64,000 nucleotides of DNA from Lyophyllum atratum (Eukaryota; Basidiomycota; Agaricomycetes; Agaricales; Lyophyllaceae): positions 1 through 64,000 of the forward strand of contig JACGCN010000044.1 of assembly GCA_014905825.1 (NCBI GenBank), read 5' to 3'. Below the pieces are notes generated by a model, which was given only the letters and a program-made list of their open reading frames with translations, made no database searches and was not told where the DNA came from. Position numbers and translations under genes: made by a program. Shown piece after piece: positions 35,534 to 47,514 of this stretch; positions within the stretch are counted from its first letter, which is position 1; every line of letters begins with the position of its first letter.

Positions 35534-38500
35534 TCACATGATGACACACCACTTCCTCTTCTGCTCGCTTGTGGCCGACTCAGGTTCTTCATCAGAGTCA
35601 TCGGAGTCAACAGACGAGACCTCCGCAGCTGCTGATGTGTCCGGCGCCTCGTCGACGGAAGCTGCAGTTTTCGCGGCAATGAACTCCCCTCGAGCAATTT
35701 CTAGTGATGCCCTGCCTTCGTCGACAACCTTGTAGGACGGCGAGAACCAACTGCCTGGGAAGAAACGCGAGGAAGCGGTGGATTCAAGTCTTGTACGAGC
35801 TGATGTCGGAGAAACGGCGTCCGGCGATGCCAAAGAACCGTCGACTACGGCATTTTCATTCAAGGAGGCGAGGCGTAGGCTCGTGGACCTATTTCAATTG
35901 TGAGAAACAATATATAACAGCCTAGAAACAGTGGGATACTCACTTGGTCTGCTCTGTCGTGTGGTCTGCGCTTTCCGCAGTGGGGAACACTTCGCCAGCT
36001 GCATCCAGCATTGGATCCGCTGCGTCAACAGTAACGGATGGAATGCTGTCATCAGGCTTGTCAGCAGTGGTATCCTGAGACCCTTGCACCTCGCCATTGG
36101 CGGCTTCCACGGACACAGCGCTTTCAGTGAGGGGCTCGAGCGCGTCAAGCTCTGCTTCTTCCGACGCTGTGTTGGGCCCTTGAGTAGTGACGGAGTAGCT
36201 TGGGGTCCATGGGCTCTTCGGGGGCTCTTGCTCCTCCGAATTGGCGGACAAAAGTGGGGCGACGTCATTTGCATTCGACATATCCTACATGTGTTTTGAG
36301 CCAAGGCATCAAGTCAAGTTAAGAATGTCGCATACCTTGTCATTGTCGCCATCGTCCCCAACGCCAAGAAGTTCTTTGGCTGCCACAGGGACTTCGCTGG
36401 ATACGACGTTATCAGAATCATCGTTCACGGACGGAACTTCAACCGTCTCCGCAAGAACATCTGAAGCTTGGACGATGAAAGATGGCTATGTACAGAGAGG
36501 CGTGGTAATCAGAGGAGCTGGACGAGTTAATAATAATTCACTGACTGTATCGGAGGTCGCAAGGTCAAGTTCTTCCTCTTCGGGCAAGGTATCAGGGGTC
36601 ACTACAATCTGGGGAGCGACTTCGGAAGCATCTTCAACAGCGACTACGTTGGGTTCGACCGTCTCCACGAAAGCAGATTCATCAACGGGTGTAACAGGCG
36701 CAGCAACCTGGTCCTTATTGAAAATTGTTTCCTCGAGAGGGTCGGAACGTTCTTGGGAAGGGCTACCCTGAACGCTAACAGAATACGACGCAACCCAAGA
36801 AGGCGACGCCGGTCTCTCTTGCTGGGAATGTGCACTAAGAAGCATCGAAGATTGTTCGCCATCATCAGCAGACGGCTAAAATGCATCAGCAGTCTGGATT
36901 GACAGAAATGCATGACACTCACCTGTGTCGCCTCGTCACTGGTATCTACGACCAGCTGAGGGACTTGTGCATCAGGCGCTGGTGCCATGTCCTCGACTTC
37001 GACGGCCTCGACCGCAGTTGAAGTGGCGTCTTGTTCACTAGGGGCTTCTGCGATCGCGTCGGGAGTGGCGGTCTCAACGGGCAGCTCGGTCTGTTCAACA
37101 AGGGTCTCAGTTGGTGCCTCGTCGGTTTCCAAGGTCGTTTCTTGGGCTGGGACGTCATTGGCAACTGGAGCCTCCTCGTTGGTCGCGAATTCCATGTCCT
37201 CCAATTCGGCCACCTCATGTTCCTGATTATCAATGAGTTCGCTTTGGGGAACAGGGGCCTCTTCAACAAGCTCCGCTTGCGTTATGAGAGGGCTACCCTG
37301 GGAGTGAACAGAATATGAGGGCGTCCAGGACCGCGGGTGTTCCTCCTGCGTATCAGCTTCTTGGAGTTCGGAATTACTTTGGCCTGGACTTCCTTGAGAA
37401 TGCACTGAGTATGAAGGCGTCCAAGAACGGGGTTCTTCGGTTGGTTCCTCGAGTGAAGACGTATCAACAAGCAACTGTGGAAAATCAGGACAGCTAACGA
37501 CGGAACTTAACGGCGAACGGACCTGTGGGGGAGCAACTGTAGTATGGTCTGCATCCTCAGTGGATTCCTCAACTTCAGACGTAATGGGTGCGGCGATTAG
37601 TAACTCCTCCTCAACAGGCTTGGATTCTTCCTCTTGGACTTCGGCACTGGTAGTTCCCACCTCGGCGGTAGGTATGACAGTCTCTTCGGACTCTGCTGCC
37701 TGTTCCTCCTCAGGTTCTGCTCCCCGACCGACAGTCGTAACTTGGAATGAGGGCATCCAGGGAGACTTGGGCCGATCGATTTCTGTCTCAACGACGAGCG
37801 AGTCGTCCTCGAGGGGCGCGGAACGGACCTGATTGCTAGGTTCAGTAACATATTTTTTAATCAGTAATTGGACGAACCTCAACATCAACAGTGGACTCCT
37901 CTGACTGGATGTCGGCAGAGGGAACGGTCTCTTCCGAAGCATATGGCGTCTCCGAGACGACTTCAGGTATGATCTCAGTGTTGCTTTGTTCAGCGATTTC
38001 CATATCTTCTTCGAAAACTCCTTCTGCCGGCTGTTCTTCAGCAGCAGGGATCTCGTCTGGCTGGGCGACCATTGGTAGCTCTGTCGAAGAAGATACTTGA
38101 TCTTCGGGTGCAGATTCCTCGACAAATAAGTCGTCTTGTTTAGCGGTGTCGGCTGCGGGCGATGTAGCGAGTTCATCAGCCGACACAGGCACTTCCTCTG
38201 ATACGGTAGTTTGCTCTTCCGACGGCGCACCCTCAGCAGATACGAGTGCTTCTGCCGCGGGGGCGACAGCCTCTTCTTGCTCCAGTGGTGCTTCAAGTTC
38301 CTGTACTATTGTCTGCTCTTCAGCGACAAGAGCGGCTTCTTCTTGCATCTGTGGGGTCTCTGAATCATGACCTATCGTTTCCTCGATAGCAGCCGGGGAT
38401 GTCGCGGGGTGTTCTTCGGTGACAGGAGCAACCTCTTCTTGCTCTTGAGGGACAGCGGACTCGGCAAGACCTGTCTCCTCTACGAAGGGTATAGGGCTAG

Positions 38501-41500
38501 AAGCCTCCTCGACATCGGCTTGGGGTGTCTGCATAGGCTCTTCGACGACCGCAGGCTCTTCGAAGATGTCCGATGCCAGCGATGCAGCGTTTTCGACGGC
38601 AGCAGCCACTTCTTCGTCCTTAGGAGCTACGGGCTCCTCAAGAGTCAAGAGATCCTCCGCCGTGACGAGAGACTCCAAGGTAGGCTCAGCATGACTGTAA
38701 TCTTCATGCTTCGAGGCAGCCGGTCCCTCAACAGGTGAAGGTGCCACAGTAGGTTCATCTTGAGCTTCAGGTGCAATCTCCTCGACGACCGGGGGTATTT
38801 CATCTGCAACTACGAGTTCTTCGTCTACACCTGCAGGCTCCTGGATAGATGTTGGCTGTGTCACAGGTGTCGTGCCTGCTTCTCCATCAGCCTGAGAGAC
38901 TTCTTCCGCGACCTCTACCACCTTGTCGCTTGCTGCTTCCGGCTCTTGGGTATTTATGGGCTCCTCTGCTATAGTGGTGACGGCAGAAACGGCTTCATGA
39001 GCGTCTTCTGCGGGAAGAGTTTCCGTAATGGGATCTGCCTTAGTTGCTGGCCCATCGTTCAGGGATTCAAACTCGGCGGAAACGGAAGCGACGACGGGGG
39101 TCTCGGCAAGTGCGGTTTCGGGAAGATCCTCGGCGACTGCAGCATTAGCTTCCGGTTCGATATCTTTACCCGCATCATCGACAGCAGCAGGGGCTTCGTC
39201 CGCAACCGCAGCAATGGTACCCTCAGGAATATCGGGCTCAGCTGACACTACTTCCTCTTCCTTAATCGATCCTTCGTCCTCCAATGCTAGATCCTTGTGT
39301 TCGGATACCTCATCAACCTCATTGATGATGACTGGCGTGGCTTCGTCGGCAGGGACCGCTACATCATTGACGGTGTCAGTAATAACCTCGTCAGCCGGTG
39401 CAGGCTCCTCCATTACAACGGGTCCTGGGGCAGGTCCTGCTCCCGTAGCTGCTTCATCAACCTTTTCAGAATCGACTATTTGGGTATGATCGACGTCAGA
39501 GACGACCTCGACAGCCTCTACTGGTGCAACGTCTGCGACAGGCTCAGCGGTAAGGGGGGAAACCTCTTCGACGAAGGGAGATTCGATGGGAGCTTTCTCG
39601 GTTGCCTCAAACTCAGCAGCTGTTTCTGTAGTAGGCTCGAGGGCAGGAACAGAAACATCGTCGACAATGCTAGACTCGACAAGTGGTTGCTCGATAACTT
39701 CGGGTTCCGCTGCTGATTCAGCTTCTGCAATGGACTCGGAGGCAGGAGCAGGAACTTCTTCGACACCACCTGACTCGAATGGCGTCTCGACAACCTCCGG
39801 CTCAGTTGCGACGGTGTCGGTTTCTGTCGGTATGTTTTCAGCCATCGGTACTGCTTCGACCGCCTCTACCGCTGCAGGCTCTTCGATGGACTTGGCGACA
39901 GGTGCGGGAGCATCATCGGTGGTGCTTGGTTCAGCTAGAAGAGACTCTCCGAGTGGGTCGGCAATTGCGAACTCAGAGGCTTCAGGAACAACATCCGTTT
40001 CGTACACTGCTGATTCTTCAGTTGCTGGGATAGCCTCCTCGGATTCTGTGACAGCGGTGGCAGCGGGTGATGCAGCATCTTGTGCTGTCGACGTGGTAGC
40101 CTCAGGTGCATCAGCGACAGTCTCGGACTCTGTAACGGCAAGTCCTTCTGTCACTGGTGAGGCCAACACTGGTGGCTCTTGGGCTGCCAGACTATCAACC
40201 ACTGCTAGCTCGACTGGCTCGACAGTGTCCACAGCAACTTCTGTGGTGAGAGTGGAAACCTCATCATCAACGATAGATTCAGCCGCAACCGTTTCTGATT
40301 GCGCAGAAGGTTCTTCGATCGCCAGGGCCTCTGGGACTGGCTCTGCTTCGGAGGGACTAGCTTGGACGAGTTCGGCAGCAGCAGATTCAACAGCTTCTGC
40401 TGGGATGGTTTCTTCGATGTACTCGACGGCGGGAGGAGGGACCTCGTCAACAACGGCCGGCTCGACGGGAAGAGTCTCCGTAAGCGTAAAGGCAGCCTCA
40501 GGCACAGCTTCCACAACCTCAGGTTCGACCGCAGCTGGTTCCTCAGCAACCACCACATCCGCAAGGGCCTCTGGGACTGGCTCTGCTTCGGAAGGACTGG
40601 CTTGAACGGGTTCGGCAGCAGCTTCTGCTGGGATGGTTTCTTCGATAGACTCGACGGTGGTAGGAGGAACCTCGTCAACCACGGTCGGCTCGACGGGGAA
40701 AGTTTCCGTAATCGTAATGGGAGCCTCAGACGCGGCTTCCACAACCTCAGGTTCAACCGCAGCTGGTTCCTCAGCAACCACCACATCCGCAAGGGCCTCT
40801 GGGACTGGCTCTGCTTCGGAAGGACTGGCTTGAACGGGTTCGGCAGCAGCTTCTGCTGGGATGGTTTCTTCGATAGACTCGACGGTGATAGGAGGAACCT
40901 CGTCAACCACGGTCGGCTCGACGGGGAAAGTTTCCGTAATCGTAATGGGAGCCTCAGACGCGGCTTCCACAACCTCAGGTTCGACCGCTGCTGGTTCCTC
41001 AGCAACCATCACATCCACATTGATGACTTCTGGGACTGGCTCTGCCTCGGAGGGATTGGCTTGGACGGGTTCTGTAGCAGCAGGTTCAACAGCTTCTGCT
41101 GGGATGGTTTCTTCGATAGACTCGACGGCGGTAGGAGGAACCTCGTCAACAACGATCGGCTCGACGGGGAAAGTTTCCTCAATCGTAATGGGAGCCGCAG
41201 CCACAGCTGCTTCCGCAACCTCAGGTTCGACCGCGGCTGGTTCCTCAGCAACCACTACATCCGCCAGGGCCTCTGCGACTGGCTCTGCTTCGGAGGGAAC
41301 GGCTTCGACGGGTTCGGTAGTAGCAGATTCAACAGCTTCTGCTGGGATGGTTTCTTCGATGGACTCGACGGCGGTAGGAGGGACCTCGTCCACAACGGTG
41401 GGCTCGATGGCAAGAGTCTCCGTATTCGTCATGGCAGCCTCAGGCAGAGCTGCTTCCGCAACCTCAGGTTCGACCGCGGCTGGTTCCTCGGCAATCGGCG

Positions 41501-42519
41501 CATCCTCTGCGACGACGTCTACGGCGGCAGTAGGGACGTCTTCAGACTCAGCTGAGGATGAAGGCACCTCAGCTTCTCCTGCGACAGTCTCCGATTCCGC
41601 AGCTGCAGCATCCTCCTCTCCTGGTCCGTTCGATGGCACCGAAACGGGTTCGATTTTTCCATCTACATCCTCCACAACCGGGAGTCCCGCCTCAACGGCA
41701 GCAGCGGGCGTGACATCCACCGTCGAAGCCGGTGCATCCCCGTCAGCATTGACATCTTCAGCGCCCGCAGCAGCAGCCTGATAGCCCAATGTCAGTCATT
41801 TCACAAACCCGGCGACAGACCTCGATACGCACATCAGCAGCGTGATCAGCAGACTCAAGGTCCTTCGTTATCTCCACCGGGCTTTCCCCAGCAGTTTCTT
41901 GTTCGGTCTGCGATAGGAGTTCGTTAGAGCAGGGTAGGAGCGCCTCGTGGCCGTAAAAACGCACAGGAGCACTCGGAGCGGGTACTGGCTCCAAAATATC
42001 TTCTTTAGGCTTAGCAAGAGCGTCCTAGAAGCATGGGTTAAATATTGCCGTAGATTGTTCGGCTTAAGACGAACCTCGTTCAAAGACGTGGCCTGCTCCT
42101 CAGCGACAACGGTGGTTGGCTCTGCATCGGCATCTGCGTTGACCGATAAGGCGGGAGACGTAATCACGCGCCCTTCTGTGACTCCGTTCACTTTGGAGGG
42201 AAGCGGTGCATCTGCAGGTGATAAGGCATCTGCAGCGGGTGACTGGGTATGGAAGTCATTCTCGAGCTCAGAAACGAGTGGATTGAAAGCCTTATCGTGC
42301 AATTGAGTACGCGCAGCAGTGAAAAAAGATCAACAAACTCACCTCGGCAGTCATCTCGGTGGCTTTTTCGACGACCTCTGATGCTAGGGCCTTCAAAGTG
42401 CTGTTCAGGTCCAAATTCTCCTTGGAGTCGTCCACTTCGTCCTTGGTGTGCGCGGAAGGGATGATGTCCCCGTTCGTCAATGGTTGCAAAACGGTACTGT
42501 CTGCCTCGGTGGCAGACAT
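35534..42519 (-). CDS. Giant acidic Ala/Val/Glu/Pro-rich repeat protein with C-terminal CaaX box
   Basis: Exons, 5' to 3': 42519-42343, 42290-42075, 42024-41965, 41907-41833, 41777-37878, 37828-37523, 37474-36923, 36875-36546, 36485-36336, 36284-35944, 35888-35534; 2153 aa, every phase consistent. The 3900-nt exon (residues 177-1476) is almost wholly low-complexity acidic sequence built on units such as EEPAAVEPEVVEAA and VDEVPPTAVESIEETIPAEA. Part of it is a 228-bp near-identical DNA repeat. Downstream exons carry a recurring W-x-P-S-Y-S-V-x-x-Q-G motif (five clear copies). The protein ends KRKWCVIM: a CaaX box, with Met favouring farnesylation, after basic residues, so membrane attachment is expected. 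No globular domain was recognised. All introns but the last are phase 0. Function unknown. Confidence 0.9.
40561..41016. repeat. Two near-identical 228-bp tandem units (76 codons each)
   Basis: Units 40561-40788 and 40789-41016 differ at only about four positions by eye. More diverged copies flank them on both sides (about 40300-40560 and 41020-41500). The period is a multiple of three, so copy number can change without breaking the host frame. They encode the VVVAEEPAAVEPEVVEAA-type unit on the minus strand. Confidence 0.9.
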
Positions 42520-43079
42520 GGTCGGATAATTAGTAAAGAGGGTGAGGCTTTGGGGGAATATATACTCTGGATCCAAAGGATAGTGAACCTGGACTCGTCC
42601 TGGTAATATATACCGTTAGAGAGCGCTGTGAAGCCTGGGAGACAAAGGGAGAACCAAGACTCCAAGAGAGAGGGTCACCAGCTTCTGGAGGGACCACGAG
42701 GCAAAAAAGGCACTTCTGATGCTTCTATCCTCACGTGCGCGATACAACTTCTGACGCGACGTATCACGTGCGCGTGTCTTGACCTCGCGTCCATCAGACG
42801 CGTCGCGTCGCTGATCTGTCCAACAATTGTCGCGTTATAGAGTGAATAATACAAGATGATGACTGTTATGGTACACTAGGAGGATACTTGATGAATGTAG
42901 CTACATGTGCGTGTCTCGGCCGCGTCAAACACGTCGCGAAGCTGTCTACCGACGTCGAGTTGTAGAATGATTATAGCAATATACACTATGAAGGTATGGT
43001 AAGGAATGTATCCGTTGGCTTTCGTCCGATGCAATGCAAGAAATGTTTCGTTGATCCGGCTTAACAAAGTCCCTGACCT
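42520..43079. other. Intergenic, nothing recognised
   Basis: About 560 bases between the start of the CaaX-protein gene and the 3' end of the GPI-protein gene, holding the promoter of the former. No other feature seen. Confidence 0.5.
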
Positions 43080-44104
43080 TTACAGCACAGCTAGACCAAC
43101 CAGGCCCATAACACCGGCAAGGCCGTACACGCCAACAGAAGCCTTCGAGGCTGCGTTCGACTTCGTTGGCTTAGCGCCACTGGCAGTCGCCGAGGGGCGA
43201 GCGGTTCCGCTCGAACCAGAAGGCTGGGCACTGGAGGCGGAAGCCCCGGGTTTGTTGGTGCCACTGGCGCTGGCCCCAGATCCAGTGGGTGTGGCAGCCC
43301 TGATAAGGGATACGTGAATACAACGTCAAAGAAGACCAGAAATTCTGATTTTACGTGTTTCCAGGTGAACCACCAGGAGCACCGGGAGTACCAGCAGCCC
43401 CAGGAGTACCAGCCGCCCCAGAGGCGCCCGTCGATGAGTCGGCACAGCTACACCGCATTACAATAAGAATTTCCGGCTGATCAATAGCGTTGCGTACCTT
43501 GATTCAGTGCCGGGCTGAACCGTGAAAATGTCGCTAAACACAGATTGTCCAGTCTGGTCTCGCAAAGCAAGGTTACTGCAAAATAAAGGGGATAAATCTC
43601 AGACACGATCAAAGAAGCACAACGCCATACCAGGTCGTTCCAGCCGCGAGATCGACTATCCACGTGAGACTAGTGCCGTTTTGTTGGGGGAACGTTTTGA
43701 TCTACGAAAAGGCGCTGTGAGCCCCTTGCGCATACACGGGTCCAGAATACCTACCGGTGTGGCGCCGGGTTGACCAGCTAAAAGGAGGTGCTACTATTAG
43801 AACCTACAGCAAAAATATGTAGAGCCTGAACGAACCTGGAATGGCGGATAGGTAATAGGGTCCTGTCCCGTCAACCCAGGTTAAAAGGATAGGCTCTGAC
43901 ACGCATTTTCAGCTGCTACATAAATACGAGAGCAGTTCGTAACAACTCACGACACGCGACAACATTCTGGCTAAATTTTCATCGTCAGTTTCTCGCGTCA
44001 AGGCGACTCAATCGGCGAACTCACGGGGTGTTGATCGTCAATGCCGCCAAGATGCCGCTAGGGCTAAGAGAAATAAGCGCGATGGCAACGGCGAGGAGCT
44101 TCAT
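43080..44104 (-). CDS. Secreted KRE9/KNH1-like GPI-anchored protein
   Basis: Exons, 5' to 3': 44104-44025, 43970-43951, 43895-43836, 43777-43755, 43701-43631, 43575-43498, 43447-43355, 43299-43080; 214 aa, in frame. Signal peptide MKLLAVAIALISLSPSGILA. A beta-sandwich domain like the KRE9/KNH1 N-terminus follows (PILLTWVDGTGPYYLSAIP, NGTSLTWIVDLAAGTTW, LRDQTGQSVFSDIFTVQPG, about residues 28-115). Next comes a collagen-like stretch (GAAGTPGAAGTPGAPGGSPG) and a Ser/Ala/Thr-rich stalk suited to O-mannosylation. The C-terminus is hydrophobic (VYGLAGVMGLVGLAVL), a GPI-attachment signal. Likely at the plasma membrane or cell wall. Two exons are only 20 and 23 nt. Confidence 0.9.
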
Positions 44105-44438
44105 GGCTGTAGGCGGGGTGAAGAGGGGATATCACAGAGGTGGAAATGTTCGCTTTGGGGGAAAAGGAGAAGAAGCAAAGAAAACAACTGGCCTCGTCCT
44201 TTTAGGGGGTTCTACTGCCTCAGCGGAGCGTTAATTGACCACTTCAAGGCCCGCGACTCGCTGATCACTCTGTTCCGCCGCCTCGGATCGGCCACGTTAT
44301 CCCCGTGAGCTCATTGACGACACACTTTGCGCCATCCCTATTATAAGAGGGGCTTCCCAGCGCAAAAGCAGCTGAAAACCTGGAAAAGCACCTGCCAACA
44401 TGTCATATGTTTCAAAGTACTACCGCCGCCGCGCCCAA
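44105..44438. other. Promoter of the GPI-protein gene and 3' flank of PRMT5
   Basis: About 330 bases between two minus-strand genes. It holds the 5' flank of the GPI-protein gene; an unusual purine-rich run (GGGGGAAAAGGAGAAGAAGC) is at about 44157-44176. Confidence 0.5.
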
Positions 44439-47400
44439 TTACAGCCCAATCCAGCTACTACGCCCTCCAGGATTATGCAAACTCGTCTGCCCGATCTTCA
44501 CCGTTTCATAAACCGGCGCCAACGTATCAAAACTCCCTTGTCTCGTATTCCGCATAGAGAACGGGTCGTCGGCGTCGATGAGCGGGCTCAATACAGAGGC
44601 TGATGGAGAGGCTGGTGCCGCTGACATAGGCGAGCGCAGCCCAGCCTCAGGCTGCGTGACAGACGGGCTCGACAAGAACGACTCCGCATGCCACTCATAC
44701 CAAACCTGGCGCTCCGTTGTGAGACGCCATATGGACACCTGTAGTTCGGAGTTGCTCGGGAGATATAAAGGCTCCTATAATAATCACCGTCAACACGCAA
44801 AACCGAAATAGGGTGATATGGGGCAGGAATTACTCACTCTGAAAGGAAAGAAAAGGGGGAACCAGCTCAGCATGTCTTTCGATATCTGGTCTTTGCGGTG
44901 CGGATGAATGCTGAGGCCGATGTTGCCGTACAACACCTTCGGATAATTCGATGTAAGATATGAGGGAGCTCTAGGCAGGACTATCACTTACCGCTTCAAA
45001 GTATCCAGCCAATCCACTAAAGGGGTTCCGATAAGCGCCCATCACTGTGTACACATCCAAATCTGAAGACGCACTGCAACACCCCGGCATGCGGAATATA
45101 AAAATTAAGCTTCGCCGATCGGGCATTATGGCTATTCGTCTTCGGCAACCCTATCGAGAGACGGTCAACCCTGGCTTTAGAGCCCCATAATCTTCTTACC
45201 TCGAGCGTCAAGCACAGGATCCACCCTAGGATGCTCAAACTCCCAGCACTCCTGAACTTGTGGACCACACTTGCCACTCAACCCACCGCCCTCGCCACTG
45301 AGGATGTTCACCGCCTGGAACATCACGACATACGGCGTCTCCAGACTCTTAGGGTCCTTCGAAGCGCGTGCCTCGTTAAACAGCTTTGAGGAGGACAATG
45401 GCGCGAGGTGCGCCGTGTAAGAGGACGGTATGGAGATACCTTCCGCTGAAAATGGTGCTATAAGACATGCTGCTCCGCCCCTTCACACCAACGACCACTC
45501 ACGTTTCAAAAACCGCATAGCGCCGTCAAGACACTCTGGACTCAACTCATTATCGCCAAAGGAGCCCAAAAGCTCGCTGACGAGGATATCAGCCTTCTCA
45601 GGAACGTCGATAAATCGCATGTCTCCGAACAAAAGATCGACCTTTTCACCCCATGCCCGCTCTTTTCTGTCCTGTAGTCTGTCATGTAGTTTAGATGTCA
45701 ATGAGACAGCGATTTGGAATGAAATAGATGGACTGACGTGACAAACGCATTAGGGTTTTTCTCGACAGCATAAATAAAGGCTTCACGCCGGGAACGCTCG
45801 ATGGCTGTCAAACAACGAGCAACCAGAGGACCGCGCCCTGCACCCGCTATACAAATTACACTGTACGGTCTATGTGAGCATATCGCAAGGAAAAGACGAT
45901 TCCAGCTTACATTTTTCCTTCCCCTGTCCATTCTAGCAGAGCCCTGTACATAGCCTAATAAAACTCCATTACGAAGATGACAAAGACCACGAGGTTGGAC
46001 ACTCACTTCCTCATATTGTTGATACTTGATAGGATCCTGTTCAAATGTCTGATACGTTACACTTTGCAAATTGTCCATCAAGGGCTGAGATTTTCGTCAC
46101 TCATTTCTCTCCAAAGAATTGGCATGACAGGAAACCCACCTGCAACGGCGCCTGTAGATAATCCTGATATCCCTGGGCAAAATTCTCCACAGTACCAGCC
46201 CTCTCAGCCGCCTGCACCGCTGGACTCGTCTTCTCCATATGCCTTACATATTGCGCATACGCCGTCTCACCACCCCGATTATGGTGGCCCGCGTTCGCGC
46301 CGGATAATATCACCGTCGGGTGGTGCTGTTTCACGCCAAGGGTCAGCGAAGAGTTTGGAGGGGGAGAGAGAATGGACTTGCAATCATGCATTCGCGTACG
46401 AATGACTGTGTTGTTTTGGGGAGCACTGGGTACCCCTTGCCGTTCGCGATGAACGTAGAGGCCGGGAGGAGAATGTTGCGCACGGACTCTGCTGCCCACT
46501 TGCTTAGGACGCCTATTGTGGTGGGGAGCGGCGGTGAGAGGTCCAGTGCTGCGACAGGAATGAGTAAACAGGGACAGGACACGACGATGGGTTAGAGGCG
46601 TACTGAGTGTCAAGCGCGTATTATAGTCGCACATGGACCGAACGAGATCCCACATCTCCCATGTAGCATTCAATTCGCCTTCCGGAGTAGCCGAGAGCTT
46701 TTCTGAGGAGCTCCCAGAGATGATGAGGCGCGGAGCCGACCGAGACGGGGACAGAGACCCTGCAGCTGCGATGCTCTCCGAGCCAAGGAGGGAGGAAGAG
46801 GGGTTGGTCTGGAGTACAGATGGGTTATAGATGGGAAGCTGAATAGATAGATGAATATATGGTGTGTTTTTGAGACATGAGTTGACGATGCGGGCGTATG
46901 AGGCGACGTGTTCGCGGTTTCTTGGTGCGGGGAGGATGGCGGATTGTACATTGAGGTAAGATGCGTACGCGAGCTCTTGTTGGAGAGCCTACACAAGATC
47001 AAGCCGACGAAATTAGATGACAGGAAACATGTAGCACGACTGGAATTAGGCGCACGTACGATCTCTGCATCATGGCGAACCCAGTCGTCCGTCGCGTCGA
47101 GCTCCAGCCAATCCGAGACCATCACCGTCACCCCCTCTGCCTCATCTACATCCCCCAATATAAGCTTTCTATCCCTGACCAAGCCTTACAATACAACCAC
47201 GTACCCAGTCGCGTAATCGTCACCTCATCCTTCAAGAACCCCGGACGCGATCTCCACACCTCCGCCTTCTGCTCCGCCGCGATTTCCATTTCGCGATCAC
47301 TTCCCGTGGGGAGAAGGCACATATCCGACCACCGCTTCTTCCACTTTTCCGTCGTGAGAGGCAGCGATATGGCATCGTAGCCCTTCGATCGGGCCTCTGC

Positions 47401-47514
47401 GAGCAGCTTGAGCACTGGCGTGTCGTAGGGGACGGTGTCGACGGCGGCATTGGAGATGTCCTCTAGGGTGAGGAAGGTCGAGAGGGCGGCGGAGCCATTC
47501 CAGGAGGAAGCCAT
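44439..47514 (-). CDS. PRMT5: Type II protein arginine methyltransferase PRMT5 (Skb1/Hsl7 family)
   Basis: Makes symmetric dimethylarginine on histones and Sm proteins. Exons, 5' to 3': 47514-47205, 47145-47060, 46988-46604, 46548-46382, 46325-46140, 46084-46007, 45954-45911, 45860-45738, 45678-45503, 45445-45200, 45150-45075, 45016-44992, 44936-44838, 44774-44439; 778 aa, all phases consistent. The N-terminal TIM-barrel region is followed by [20 protein letters not shown], which keeps the PRMT5-type Phe. Then come SAM motif [10 protein letters not shown] (from residue 424), AVEKNPNAF, and the double-E loop [15 protein letters not shown] (Glu 495 and 504). The end is a beta barrel with HGLAGYFEA and WYEW. 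An insert of about 55 residues, rich in Ser and Pro, lies near the C-terminus. The intron 46381-46326 begins with GC (GCAAGT); this is the only splice that keeps frame there. Start chosen at MASSWNG. Confidence 0.95.

Noticed and set aside
36644..38296. A separate 550-aa minus-strand open frame
   Set aside because: It is parts of two exons of the CaaX gene read through introns; its basic, Ser/Leu-rich first third is intronic or out of frame.
40299..41781. Long open frames on the plus strand opposite the acidic-repeat gene (for example 40299-41555)
   Set aside because: They mirror the codon periodicity of the minus-strand repeats, have no start context or domains, and the minus strand gives a complete 11-exon gene.
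46101..46673. 190-aa minus-strand open frame in PRMT5
   Set aside because: Its start and end are PRMT5 exons, but the middle reads exon sequence in the wrong frame and two introns.
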